Origin: JBBROS01 sp038229135
GTDB taxonomy: Bacteria > Pseudomonadota > Alphaproteobacteria > Acetobacterales > Acetobacteraceae
Assembly (NCBI GenBank): GCA_038229135.1
Contig: JBBROS010000003.1
Location: forward strand, 62,001 to 126,000
Reading direction: 5' to 3'
Length of the DNA stretch: 64,000 nt
Made by a program: the position numbers and the translations under genes. Under the pieces are notes generated by a model. That model did not search any database and was not told the origin of the DNA. It saw only the letters and a list, made by a program, of their open reading frames with translations. Numbering within the stretch: position 1 is the first letter of the stretch; every line of letters begins with the position of its first letter. Positions 37,406 to 45,872 of this stretch are shown here, piece after piece.

Positions 37406-38221
37406 ATGCTCGCCAGCGCGCTCATCGTCTTTCGGGAAGTGTTCGAGGCCGGGCTCATCGTCGGCATCGTGCTCGGCGCAACACGCGGCGTGGCCGGCCG
37501 CGGTAGGTTCGTCACCACGGGCGTGGTGGGCGGCCTCGGCGGCGCCGCCCTCGTGGCCGTGTTCGCCGGCGCCATTGCGGATGCGCTGGACGGCATGGGC
37601 CAGGAGGCTCTGAACGGCGGCATCCTGCTCGTCGCCGCCCTCATGCTCGCCTGGCACACCGTATGGATGGCCCGCCACGGCCGCGAACTGGCCGGCGAGA
37701 TGAAGGCCCTTGGCCGCGCCGTGTCGGACGGCAGCCGCAGCCTGGTCGCCCTCAGCATCGTCATCGGCGCGGCTTTTCTGCGCGAGGGCGCGGAGGTCGT
37801 TCTGTTCCTCTACGGCCTCATGGCCAGCGGGGAGCCCGCCATCTCCGTCGCCGGCGGCAGCGCCCTCGGCGTGCTCGGCGGCGCAGCCACCGCATGGCTG
37901 CTCTATCGCGGCCTGGTCGCCATCCCGACGAAGCACCTGTTCGCAACCACCAACACGCTCCTCGCGCTCCTCGCCGCCGGCATGGCCTCGCAAGGCGTCG
38001 GATACCTCATCCAGGCCGAACTCCTCCCCGCCCTCGGCACCCGCGTGTGGGACACCGCCTGGCTCCTCAGTGAGAAAAGCATCCCCGGCCGCGCGCTCCA
38101 CGCCCTCGTCGGCTACACCGACCGACCGGCAGGCCTCCAGGTGCTGACCTACGCCGTCATTCTGCTGGCCCTTATAATCGGCACCCGGGCCGCCGCCCCA
38201 AGGCGCACGGCCCACGCATGA
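37406..38221 (+). CDS. efeU: FTR1 family iron permease
   Basis: A 271-residue inner membrane high-affinity iron permease. Both REXXE-type motifs are present: REVFE at residues 10-14 in the first helix and REGAE near residue 126. Seven hydrophobic segments are expected. With the cupredoxin upstream it forms a short Efe/Ftr-type uptake system. No EfeB peroxidase or FtrD ferredoxin gene is near. Confidence 0.95.
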   Translation: MLASALIVFREVFEAGLIVGIVLGATRGVAGRGRFVTTGVVGGLGGAALVAVFAGAIADALDGMGQEALNGGILLVAALMLAWHTVWMARHGRELAGEMKALGRAVSDGSRSLVALSIVIGAAFLREGAEVVLFLYGLMASGEPAISVAGGSALGVLGGAATAWLLYRGLVAIPTKHLFATTNTLLALLAAGMASQGVGYLIQAELLPALGTRVWDTAWLLSEKSIPGRALHALVGYTDRPAGLQVLTYAVILLALIIGTRAAAPRRTAHA

Positions 38222-38230
38222 CCGTCTGCT

Positions 38231-38310
38231 CCCCCACCTTCGCGGGAGGAAGCGGGCTCCTCTGCCTCTACCTAACCCTCTCCCCTTGGGAGAGGGTCGG
38301 GGAGAGGGCT
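38231..38310. repeat. Family B palindromes, two in series
   Basis: CCCCCACCTTCGCGGGAGGAAG and, after a short gap, ACCCTCTCCCC TTGGG AGAGGGT with a trailing GGGGAGAGGG. They follow the FTR1 gene and may act as its terminator. Confidence 0.65.
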
Positions 38311-38370
38311 AGCGCACGCTGGCACAAATAGCTTGAAACCCCGCCCAACCTGTCGGATGTCTGCCCCGAC

Positions 38371-38445
38371 GCCGGGTTAGCACAGTGGTAGTGCAGCGGT
38401 TTTGTAAACCGAAGGTCGCGGGTTCAAATCCTGCACCCGGCACCA
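38371..38445 (+). tRNA. tRNA-Thr (anticodon TGT)
   Basis: A 75-nt gene including an encoded CCA end. The acceptor stem GCCGGGT pairs with ACCCGGC; the D-arm contains AGCACAGTGGTAGTGC; the anticodon loop is TTTGTAA with anticodon TGT; the T-arm has GGTTCAAATCC. One pair at the foot of the anticodon stem is a G-A mismatch by my reading. The diguanylate cyclase gene ends 6 nt downstream on the opposite strand. Confidence 0.95.
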
Positions 38446-38450
38446 CGCAC

Positions 38451-39764
38451 TCAGCGGATTGCTCCCGCGCGTCCGGCCATTTCAACGCGGTTCCGCCCCA
38501 AATCCTTGGCCCGGTACAGCGCCCGGTCCGCCGCACGGATCACCGCCTCCGCATCCGGCCCGCCATCGCCGCCCACCAGCACGCTCACCACGCCCACGCT
38601 TACCGTGATCGGCGAGCCCCGGTTGAACTCGTGCTCCCGGTCCGACTCGATCGCCTGGCGGATTCCCTCGGCCACCTGCGCCGCCCCGCCTGCGCCGGTG
38701 TTCGGCAGCAGCACCACGAACTCCTCGCCACCCAACCGCGCCGCCATGTCCCCCTCGCGCCGCAGCGCCGCCCGGATCGCGCCCGCCACCATCCGCAGGC
38801 AGGCATCGCCCGCCGGGTGCCCGAACGAATCGTTCACGCGCTTGAACCTGTCCACGTCGATCAGCAGCAGCGACAGCGGCATGCCATCGCCCGACACCCG
38901 CATCGCATAGCCGTGCAGCGCCTGCTCGAACCGGCGCCGGTTGCACAGCCCCGTCAGCGAGTCCTGCGTCGCCACCGCCTCCAGCCGCTCGTAGGCGTCC
39001 ATCAACTCCGCCTGCTGCCGCTTCAGCATCGTGATGTCGGCGTGGCTCAGATAGGCCGTCCCGTCTGGCAGGCGCCGCTCGATCACCCTCCGCCACAGCC
39101 GCCCGGGCAGCTCCACCTCGAACGCTGCGCCCGCGAACCGCGCATTGTCCAGCAACGCCGCCATCTGCTCCGGCACCCGGTCCGGGCTTCGCTCCACCCA
39201 GGCCCGCCGCACCAGCTCCATCAGCGTCAGCCCCACCGCCGCCTCCACGCTGGACAGCCCGTAGAGCCGCAGGAACTCGGAGTTCACCGAGCAGATCCGC
39301 CCCCCGGTGTCGACCATCATGGCCCCATCGGCCAGGTTCTCCGCCACGCTGCGGAACGCTTCGTCGCTGCCGCCGGTGGGTGCCATCGGCTCGGCCAACG
39401 CCGTCCACACCCGCACGCGCCCGCCTGAGGGCAGCGGCAAGGATGCAGCGCGAAGCACCCGCCCCAGGTGCATGAACGTGAACGGCCGGCTCTGCGAACG
39501 GTGCCGGGCCACGCCGTCCTGCACGTAGCGCTCGAGGTTGGGCCGCTCGGCGGCGCTCAGGCGATGCCGGTAGAAGCGCCGTAGGTTCTCGGCATAGGGC
39601 TCACCCACCTCGATGTGCCCGGCATGCTCGGGAAAGAACGCGAGGAACGTCTCGTTCCACAGCACGGCCGTCTCCTGCGCCGAATAGACGCCCATGGCCT
39701 GGCCGAGGCTGTCCAGCACCTCGCCCATGCGCGCCAGTTCACTTTGCCCGCCAAGCTCAAGCAC
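38451..39764 (-). CDS. PAS-GGDEF diguanylate cyclase
   Basis: A 437-residue protein with two N-terminal PAS-like domains (about 1-125 and 135-260), the second containing DGAMMVDTGGRICSVNSEF, and then a GGDEF domain from about residue 270 (DSLTGLCNRRRFEQAL). The active site is RLGGEEF, and an intact inhibitory site RxxD (REGD) lies in the right place upstream, so product inhibition by c-di-GMP is expected. It has no transmembrane segment, so sensing is cytoplasmic. There is no EAL domain. Confidence 0.95.
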   Translation of the reverse strand: MLELGGQSELARMGEVLDSLGQAMGVYSAQETAVLWNETFLAFFPEHAGHIEVGEPYAENLRRFYRHRLSAAERPNLERYVQDGVARHRSQSRPFTFMHLGRVLRAASLPLPSGGRVRVWTALAEPMAPTGGSDEAFRSVAENLADGAMMVDTGGRICSVNSEFLRLYGLSSVEAAVGLTLMELVRRAWVERSPDRVPEQMAALLDNARFAGAAFEVELPGRLWRRVIERRLPDGTAYLSHADITMLKRQQAELMDAYERLEAVATQDSLTGLCNRRRFEQALHGYAMRVSGDGMPLSLLLIDVDRFKRVNDSFGHPAGDACLRMVAGAIRAALRREGDMAARLGGEEFVVLLPNTGAGGAAQVAEGIRQAIESDREHEFNRGSPITVSVGVVSVLVGGDGGPDAEAVIRAADRALYRAKDLGRNRVEMAGRAGAIR

Positions 39765-39845
39765 GTCTCACCGCCCCGCTGCTCACCTCATTCAATACGC
39801 AAAACGTCAACGGCCGCCTACCGCCCTCGCCGCGGCCGCCGACCC

Positions 39846-41126
39846 ATGGCAGGTTGCGGCATGCGACCGGCCCCGCCTGCTCCCCCCCGCCTCGAGGCCG
39901 GGGTCATCGTCGTCGGCGCGGGCGTTGCGGGCCTCGCCGCCGCCGCCCGGCTCCGCGCCGCCGGGGTGAATACCATGCTGCTCGAGGCTGGCCCGCGCAT
40001 CGGCGGCCGCGCCCACACCATCCTCGTCGGCACCGACCCGTTCGACCTCGGCGCCACCTGGCTCCACGACGCCGACCGCAACCCGCTCGCCGCACTCGCC
40101 CGCCCGGACGACCCTGCGCCCCAGCGCCTCGTGGACACCGGCGCATCCCGACACGAGCGCCTCACCGCCGCCGGCCGCCCAGTGGGGCCCGAACACCAGG
40201 CCGCGTACGACGCCGCGTGGGACGCTGCCGACCGCCTCGCCGCAGCCCCTGCTCCCGAAGCCGACACGTGCCTCCGATCCGCCCTCGCCTCCACCCTGCC
40301 CGCCTCACCCTGGGCCGGCCTCGTCGCCCTGTGGGAAGGCCCCATCATCGCGGCCGCGGACGCCGGCGACCTCGGCCTCGCCGACTGGCGCCGCAACCGT
40401 CTCGAGGGCCGCAACCTCGCCCCACCCTGCGGCCTCGGCGCCTGGCTCGCCGCCCGCCTCGCCACCGCGGCCACGCTGCGCACGCCCGCGACGTGCATCG
40501 ACTGGTCCGGCCCCGGCGTGTGCGTCCACACGCCCCGGGGCACCCTCGCCGTCGCCGCCGCCATCGTCACCATCTCCACCGGCCTGCTCGCCGCCGGGGC
40601 CATCCGCTTCGACCCGCCACTCCCGCCCGAGGTCGCCGACGCCGCCCACCGCCTCCCCATGGGTCTGCTCACCAAGCTCGCCCTCCCCGGCGCCGCCGGC
40701 CTCGGCCTCGACCCGGGCACCGTGCTCGTCGACCGCGACGGCTGCATGACCTTCATTGCGCAGCCCTTCGGCCGCGACCACCTCATGGGCTTCGTCGGCG
40801 GACGCACAGCCTGGGCGCTTGCCCACGACCCCGCCGGTCTCGAAGCCCTGGCCCGCGAGCAGCTCACCCTCATGCTCGGTGCCGACGCCGCCCGCCGCCT
40901 CGGCCCCGCCACCGCCTCGGCCTGGGGTGCGGACCCGCTCACCCGGGGCGCCTACGCCTATGCCGGGCCGGGCGACGCCCCGGCCCGCGACGCGATTGCC
41001 ACCGCATTCCCCGGCGAGCGCCTCCTCTTCGCCGGCGAGGCACCCTGCACGGACGGCCTGGCCGGCACCGTAGGCGGCGCCTTCCTCAGCGGCACGAACG
41101 CGGCAGAACGGCTGCTCGCCCGCTGA
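39846..41126 (+). CDS. FAD-dependent amine oxidase family protein
   Basis: 426 residues from the ATG at 39846 (ATG 39861 also possible). The dinucleotide motif VIVVGAGVAGLAAAARL is near residues 20-36, followed by LLEAGPRIGGRAHTI and the substrate-side DLGATWLHD. The C-terminal FAD motif is LLFAGEAPCTDGLAGTVGGAFLSG. This is the flavin monoamine oxidase / polyamine oxidase fold. The substrate cannot be predicted. Its stop is 3 nt from the end of the convergent LutA-like gene. Confidence 0.9.
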   Translation: MAGCGMRPAPPAPPRLEAGVIVVGAGVAGLAAAARLRAAGVNTMLLEAGPRIGGRAHTILVGTDPFDLGATWLHDADRNPLAALARPDDPAPQRLVDTGASRHERLTAAGRPVGPEHQAAYDAAWDAADRLAAAPAPEADTCLRSALASTLPASPWAGLVALWEGPIIAAADAGDLGLADWRRNRLEGRNLAPPCGLGAWLAARLATAATLRTPATCIDWSGPGVCVHTPRGTLAVAAAIVTISTGLLAAGAIRFDPPLPPEVADAAHRLPMGLLTKLALPGAAGLGLDPGTVLVDRDGCMTFIAQPFGRDHLMGFVGGRTAWALAHDPAGLEALAREQLTLMLGADAARRLGPATASAWGADPLTRGAYAYAGPGDAPARDAIATAFPGERLLFAGEAPCTDGLAGTVGGAFLSGTNAAERLLAR

Positions 41127-41129
41127 CCG

Positions 41130-41903
41130 TCAACGCGCCGCTGCCGCCCCGATCGGCCCGACATCGTCCGTCATGCCCGCCAGCACCTCCGCCACATGCC
41201 GCACCCGCATCGCGCTGCCCTCGCGGGACAGCCGCCCGGCCATGTTCAGCAGGCAGCCGAGATCCCCCGCCAGCAGCGTGTCCGCTCCCGTCGCCACCAC
41301 GTCCGCCGCCTTGTCCGACACCATCCGCACCGAAATGTCCGGATACTTCACGCAGAACGTGCCGCCAAAGCCGCAGCACACGTCCGGCTCCGCCATCTCC
41401 ACCAGCCGCGCGCCCGCCACCTTGCCCAGCAGCGCCCGCGGCTGTGCCTGCACGCCCAGCTCCCGCAGCCCCGCGCAACTGTCGTGATACGTCACCACGC
41501 CCTCGTAAGCCGCCCCGGCGTCCACCATGCCCCGCACGTCGACCAGATATTGCAGCAGCTCGTAGGTTTTGGCCCCCAGCGCCTGCGCCCGCGCGCCCAG
41601 CCCGGGGTCGCTCGCCAGCAGCCCCGGCAGATGGTGCGCGATCATGCCGCCGCAGGAGCCGCTCGGCACCACCACGGCGTCGTAGCCCTCGAACGCCTCA
41701 AGCACCTGGCGCGCGAGTGCGGTCGCCGTCGCCCGGTCCCCGCTGTTGTAGGCCGGCTGCCCACAGCACGTCTGCGCCAGCGGCACCTCCACGTCGCACC
41801 CCGCCTGCTCCAGCAGCCGGATGGCGGCAAACCCGATGGTGGGCCGGTGCAGGTCCACGAGGCAGGTGACGAACAGGGCGACGCGGGGGCGATGAGGGTC
41901 CAT
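41130..41903 (-). CDS. LutA/YkgE-like cysteine-rich (CCG) oxidoreductase subunit
   Basis: A 257-residue protein with two CCG domains: TCCGQPAYNSG near residue 45 with a partner Cys in SGSCGGM, and DVCCGFGGTFCVKYPDIS near residue 190. These cysteine-rich repeats bind a [4Fe-4S]-type cluster in lactate utilisation protein LutA and glycolate oxidase GlcF. No lutB or lutC neighbour is present, so the partner must be elsewhere. An ATG at 41912 is an equally good start. Confidence 0.88.
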   Translation of the reverse strand: MDPHRPRVALFVTCLVDLHRPTIGFAAIRLLEQAGCDVEVPLAQTCCGQPAYNSGDRATATALARQVLEAFEGYDAVVVPSGSCGGMIAHHLPGLLASDPGLGARAQALGAKTYELLQYLVDVRGMVDAGAAYEGVVTYHDSCAGLRELGVQAQPRALLGKVAGARLVEMAEPDVCCGFGGTFCVKYPDISVRMVSDKAADVVATGADTLLAGDLGCLLNMAGRLSREGSAMRVRHVAEVLAGMTDDVGPIGAAAAR

Positions 41904-41921
41904 GGCAACCATATAGGCCCG

Positions 41922-42761
41922 CTACGCAGCCTGCTCCAGCGCCGCGGCCAGCCGCCGCTCGGCGGTGGAGACGTAATCGCCGTCGATCTCCACCCCGATC
42001 GCCCTGCATCCCTCCTGCACCGCCGCCAGCAGCGTGGTCCCTGCGCCCGCGAACGGGTCCAGCACCACCGCACCCGGCTTGCCGTGCAGCCGGATGCACC
42101 AGCGCGGCAGGTCCAGCGGGAACGTCCCCGGATGGCTGAACTTCTCCGCGCGCGCCTGCACCGTCGGATAGGGCACGAACCAGGTGTCCCCTCGGCACCG
42201 CGAATCCTGCGCGTGGCCACGCCGGGCGATGTTGCTCTTGTCCTTGTAGGGCACGCCGACAGCCAACCGGTCCAGCCGGACGTCGCCCCGGTGGGTCAGG
42301 TGGAACAGCTGCTCATGGTTGCGGTGCAGGAAGCGCTCGCCCGGAACCGGCTTGAAGTGCCCCACAGCATCACCGGGCAGCGCGATCGACTTCACCCACG
42401 CAATGTGGTTCTGCAACGCGAACATGGGCCGCAGCCGCACGATCAGCTCGAACGGCAGCCAGGGCTGCGTGGACGAGCCCGCAACGTTGAGGAAGAAGGA
42501 CCCGTCCGGCCGCAGCACCCGCCGCAGCGCCGCCGCCACCCGCACCATCCACTCGAGGTAATCCGCCTCGTCCCGCTTGTCCCCATAGGTCGAGTAGGCG
42601 ATCCCGAGATTATACGGCGGCGACGTCACGATCACATCCACCGAGGCCTCGGGCATCGAGGCCAGCACATCGAGGCAATCGCCCTGCAGCAGCGTCCATC
42701 CGGGCGCCGCCCCAGCCGCGTTGATGACCGTCAGCCCGAGCGCGCCGCGGAAAGCCGCCAC
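41922..42761 (-). CDS. Orphan DNA methyltransferase (N4/N6 family, SPPY motif)
   Basis: A 279-residue methylase of the N6_N4_Mtase family. Catalytic motif IV is TSPPYNLG (residues 46-53), before motif X/I (VVLDPFAGAGTTLLAA), that is beta-class order. SPPY rather than DPPY favours N4-cytosine activity, so this is unlikely to be the CcrM GANTC enzyme. No restriction gene is adjacent. The start at 42761 overlaps the Tim44 gene by 31 nt; the domain itself begins near GWTLLQGDCLDVL, so the true start may lie further in. Confidence 0.88.
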   Translation of the reverse strand: MAAFRGALGLTVINAAGAAPGWTLLQGDCLDVLASMPEASVDVIVTSPPYNLGIAYSTYGDKRDEADYLEWMVRVAAALRRVLRPDGSFFLNVAGSSTQPWLPFELIVRLRPMFALQNHIAWVKSIALPGDAVGHFKPVPGERFLHRNHEQLFHLTHRGDVRLDRLAVGVPYKDKSNIARRGHAQDSRCRGDTWFVPYPTVQARAEKFSHPGTFPLDLPRWCIRLHGKPGAVVLDPFAGAGTTLLAAVQEGCRAIGVEIDGDYVSTAERRLAAALEQAA

Positions 42762-43399
42762 GCCGGGTCGGGCTGCGTCAGGTCCCGCTGGAAGGTCCAG
42801 ATGTCGGTCAGCTCCGTCACGGCATCCGTGCCAGCCACCGGCCGCCCATCGCGCCCGAGCGTCTCGGCCACCTGGTCCGACACGAACCGCACCGTTACGT
42901 GCCCCACACTACCATCCAGCGTGGCCTCGACGATCTCCGCCCGTTCGATGGAGCGCAGTTCGCTGCGCTGCGTCTCGCCCGCCGCCTCGCGCGCCGCAAT
43001 CGCCTGCTCGAACCCGGCATAGGTCTGGTCCGCCAGCAGCGGCCGCAACGTCACGCGGTCCCCGGCCGCGAAAGCCGCAACGATCATGCCGAACGCCGCT
43101 TCGGCGCCCTGCAGGAAGAAGGCGGGGTTGAACGCACGATCGACGGAGGCCATCCGCGTGAGCGTGATGCCCACGGGGCTCCCCGGCTCCGGCAGCGGGC
43201 GGGCAGGCGCGGCCGCCTCGGCCCGGCCATCGATCGTTGGCCCCACGCGCGCCATGCCCGGGACCTGGACCGGCCCGCCCTCGGGCCGCGCCGGCCGCTC
43301 GAACCCCGTCCGTCGCCCCAGGATCCCACGCAAGCGGAACACAAGGAACGCCGCAATCATCGCAAACAGAATGATGTCGATGGGTAGTCCGCCGCCCAT
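42731..43399 (-). CDS. Tim44 domain-containing membrane protein
   Basis: A 222-residue alphaproteobacterial TimA-like protein. It has one N-terminal membrane helix (LPIDIILFAMIAAFLVFRL), a proline-rich linker, and a C-terminal Tim44-like domain from about residue 80 (FNPAFFLQGAEAAFGMIVAAFA, LRPLLADQTYAGFEQAI, DIWTFQRDL). The usual neighbours in related genomes are secB or mltA; none is seen here. Membrane-associated function is unknown. Confidence 0.92.
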   Translation of the reverse strand: MGGGLPIDIILFAMIAAFLVFRLRGILGRRTGFERPARPEGGPVQVPGMARVGPTIDGRAEAAAPARPLPEPGSPVGITLTRMASVDRAFNPAFFLQGAEAAFGMIVAAFAAGDRVTLRPLLADQTYAGFEQAIAAREAAGETQRSELRSIERAEIVEATLDGSVGHVTVRFVSDQVAETLGRDGRPVAGTDAVTELTDIWTFQRDLTQPDPAWRLSAARSG

Positions 43400-43531
43400 G
43401 ATGCCCGAAACCCGAATCCGTAGGTCTTACACATAGGCCCGAGCCCCACGCTAAACAATGAAGAAGCCCACTCTGCCGCCCCACCCCCCGGGAACCTTGC
43501 CCCGCTGCATCCCGCACGCTAATTCCCGCAC

Positions 43532-44086
43532 ATGATCCTGCTCCGCCACGGCCAAAGCGAGTTCAACCTTCACTTCACCGCCACCCGGCGGGACCCGGGC
43601 ATCCCGGACCCCAAGCTCACCCCGCTCGGCCATGAGCAGGCCCAGGCCGCCGCGGACGCCATGGCGCTGGAGGACGTGCGCGAGATCCTCGCCTCCCCCT
43701 ACACCCGCGCGCTGCAAACGGCCGCCCCCATCGCCACGCGCCTTGGCCTGCCAGTCCGCGTCCACCCCACGGTCCGCGAGCGCTACGCCTTCAGCTGTGA
43801 CATCGGCTCCCCCGTCTCCACCCTCGCCACCGTATTCCCCGATCACGACTTCGACCATCTGGACGAAGTCTGGTGGCCGCAGGAAACGGAGTCCGAAGCC
43901 GCGACCATGGCCCGCGCGCACGCGTTCCGCGCGGAATCCGCGTCCGCCGAGTGGCGGCACACCCTCGTCATATGCCACTGGGGCTTCATCATGGCCCTCA
44001 CCGGACTCAGCGTGCAGAACGGCCAATGGCTCCGCTTCGATCCCACCGCCGCCCCGCCCACCGAGGTGCCCTGGCGCCACGTTTGA
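43532..44086 (+). CDS. Histidine phosphatase family protein
   Basis: A 184-residue branch 1 histidine phosphatase. The RHG motif is LLRHGQSEFN at residues 3-12. The later catalytic His is in VICHWGFIM near residue 150, where Cys-His replaces the usual Gly-His. SPYTRALQTA is present. The stop overlaps the Nudix start as TTGA, so the two hydrolases are co-translated. Confidence 0.9.
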   Translation: MILLRHGQSEFNLHFTATRRDPGIPDPKLTPLGHEQAQAAADAMALEDVREILASPYTRALQTAAPIATRLGLPVRVHPTVRERYAFSCDIGSPVSTLATVFPDHDFDHLDEVWWPQETESEAATMARAHAFRAESASAEWRHTLVICHWGFIMALTGLSVQNGQWLRFDPTAAPPTEVPWRHV

Positions 44087-44514
44087 GCCGCGAATATCCC
44101 GCCCGCCCCCTCGTGGGCATCGGCGTCGTGCTGCTGAAGCCCGATGCCGTGCTGCTGGTCCGCCGCAGCAAGCCCCCAGCCGCCGGCACCTGGTCCATCC
44201 CGGGCGGCGCGCAGGAACTGGGTGAGACGGCCGAAGCCGCCGCCCGGCGCGAGCTGCTCGAAGAAGCCGGCCTGGCCTGCGGCCCGCTCCACCTGGTCGC
44301 CAACGTCGACAGCATCCACAAGGACGAGTCCGGCCGCGTCCAATATCACTATACCATCATCGATTTCGCCGCCGCCTGGCAGGGCGGCATCCCGACCCCC
44401 GGCAGCGACGTGACCGAGGCCGTCTTCGCGCCGCTCGAACGCCTAGAGGCCTACGCCCTCTGGACGGAGGCCCACCGCGTCATCGCCCTGGCCCGGACTG
44501 CCTTGCGTCTGTAG
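44083..44514 (+). CDS. Nudix hydrolase
   Basis: 143 residues from a TTG at 44083 in a TTGA overlap; a GTG at 44113 is an alternative. The Nudix box is complete (from GGAQELGETAEAA through RRELLEEAGL), with the G, E and REXXEE spacing correct. The preceding SIPGG and the small size fit an ADP-ribose or nucleotide pyrophosphatase. It is paired with the histidine phosphatase upstream. Confidence 0.92.
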   Translation: MSREYPARPLVGIGVVLLKPDAVLLVRRSKPPAAGTWSIPGGAQELGETAEAAARRELLEEAGLACGPLHLVANVDSIHKDESGRVQYHYTIIDFAAAWQGGIPTPGSDVTEAVFAPLERLEAYALWTEAHRVIALARTALRL

Positions 44515-44568
44515 AGGCCCCGAGAACCTCCGATCGCGAGCCGAAAGCGCGGCCATCGGACCTCGACC

Positions 44569-44862
44569 CTAGCTCCGCCGCCGCCGCTGCGTGCTGGGCT
44601 TGCCCAGGTTGAACGTGAGCGCCAGCCCGGCACACACAAGGCCAAGGCACGCCGGCAACAACCAGGCCGGCCGTGACAGGAACGGAAGCTCGATCCAGTT
44701 GTACACCCAGACCGGGCTCACACCCTGCAGCCAGCCGACCACCGCTGCATCCATCTGCAGCAGCCCTTGGCCCAACGGCATGCGCGACGAGGTCAGCGCC
44801 GCGATCGCCACCGCCGCCACCAGGAACACCGCCGATAGGACCGCGAAAATGCGTGCCGCCAT
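44569..44862 (-). CDS. Small two-helix membrane protein beside msrP
   Basis: A 97-residue protein with hydrophobic helices at about residues 5-27 and 64-87 and a basic C-terminus (STQRRRRS). The ATG at 44862 shares a base with the msrP stop (TGATG). The position is where msrQ, the haem-b membrane partner of MsrP, would normally be, but MsrQ is about 200 residues with six helices and histidine ligands, and this protein has none of those. Function unknown. Confidence 0.65.
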   Translation of the reverse strand: MAARIFAVLSAVFLVAAVAIAALTSSRMPLGQGLLQMDAAVVGWLQGVSPVWVYNWIELPFLSRPAWLLPACLGLVCAGLALTFNLGKPSTQRRRRS

Positions 44863-45791
44863 CACATGAAAAGCTTCTCGTTGCCGAGACCAGCATACAG
44901 GTCCGCGACGAACTCGCCATAGCCGTTGTAGATCCGCGTCGGCACGCGCTGGTCGTTGCCCAGCAGACGCTCCGTCGCCTGGGTCCAGCGCGGATGCGGC
45001 ACGGCAGGGTTCACGTTGGCCCAGAACCCATACTCTGCGGGCTGCAACCCCTCCCAGAACGTGGTCGGCCGCTTGTCCGTGAAGGTCACCTTCACGATCG
45101 ACTTCACCGACTTGAACCCATACTTCCACGGCAGCACCAGGCGGATCGGCGCGCCGTTCTGCTTCGGCACCGCCTTGCCGTAGAGGCCCGTCACGAGGAA
45201 GGCCAGGTCGTTCTGCGCCTCCGCCATCGTGACGCCCTCCACATAGGGCCACTCGAACGCCGAAAGCCGCAGCCCCGGCATCGTCTTCGGGTCCGCCAGC
45301 GTCGTCAGCGCGATGTATTTCGCTCCCATCGTGGGCTCAGCCATCGCCACCAGCTTGCTCAGCGGGAACCCCGTCCAAGGCACCGTCATCGCCCAGCCCT
45401 CGACGCAGCGATGGCGATAGATCCTCTCCTCGAGCGAAACCTGCTTCATGAGGTCGTCCAGGTCGATCGTCTTGGGCTGCTTGACCATGCCGTCGATGGC
45501 GATCGTCCAGGGCGACACCGGCAGGCGCTGGGCTGCGCGGCTGATGCTCTTATCGGTGCCGAACTCGTAGTAGTTGTTGTAGGTCGTCGCGTCCTTCTCG
45601 GCCGTCAGCTCCCGCCCGCCATCGAATTTCGGGTTGCGCGGCGCCCCCTGCGCCCGGGCCGCCTCCGGCCACAGCGCGGCGGCGCCTATGCCGCCCGCCA
45701 ACCCCAACGCCCCGCGCCGCCCGAGCACCAGGGCCTCCGGTGTCACCTGGTTCTCGCTGATCTCCCAGCCGCGGCGCTTGATCACGTGCAT
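44862..45791 (-). CDS. msrP: Protein-methionine-sulfoxide reductase catalytic subunit MsrP
   Basis: A 309-residue periplasmic molybdopterin enzyme that repairs oxidised methionines. A twin-arginine signal is present (VLGRRGALGLAGG), ending near residue 47. The molybdenum-ligating cysteine is C129 in YRHRCVEGWAM, and LPWKYGFKSVKSIVKV and the family C-terminus EFVADLYAGLGNEKLFM are intact. The typical msrQ gene is missing next to it. Confidence 0.96.
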   Translation of the reverse strand: MHVIKRRGWEISENQVTPEALVLGRRGALGLAGGIGAAALWPEAARAQGAPRNPKFDGGRELTAEKDATTYNNYYEFGTDKSISRAAQRLPVSPWTIAIDGMVKQPKTIDLDDLMKQVSLEERIYRHRCVEGWAMTVPWTGFPLSKLVAMAEPTMGAKYIALTTLADPKTMPGLRLSAFEWPYVEGVTMAEAQNDLAFLVTGLYGKAVPKQNGAPIRLVLPWKYGFKSVKSIVKVTFTDKRPTTFWEGLQPAEYGFWANVNPAVPHPRWTQATERLLGNDQRVPTRIYNGYGEFVADLYAGLGNEKLFM

Positions 45792-45845
45792 GGCGTCATC
45801 CTTCGGTGTCCATCGTCCTTACCATCTGGGACGCCGGGCCGCGAA

Positions 45846-45865
45846 GTCACGCTTTGCAGCGTGAC
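45846..45865. terminator. Short perfect hairpin between ada and msrP
   Basis: GTCACGCT and AGCGTGAC pair across a TTGC loop, just after the ada stop on the minus strand. There is no U-tract; a weak terminator or mRNA 3' stabiliser is possible. Confidence 0.45.
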
Positions 45866-45872
45866 GGATGCG

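Noticed and set aside
38309..38536. Minus-strand 75-codon frame with GAGFEPATFGLQNRCTTTVL
   Set aside because: This is the antisense translation of tRNA-Thr, a well-known false protein prediction.
41922..42761. CcrM GANTC methyltransferase
   Set aside because: The motif is SPPY, not DPPY, and the C-terminal CcrM extension is absent.
44569..44862. msrQ
   Set aside because: The protein is half the expected length and has neither six helices nor haem histidines.
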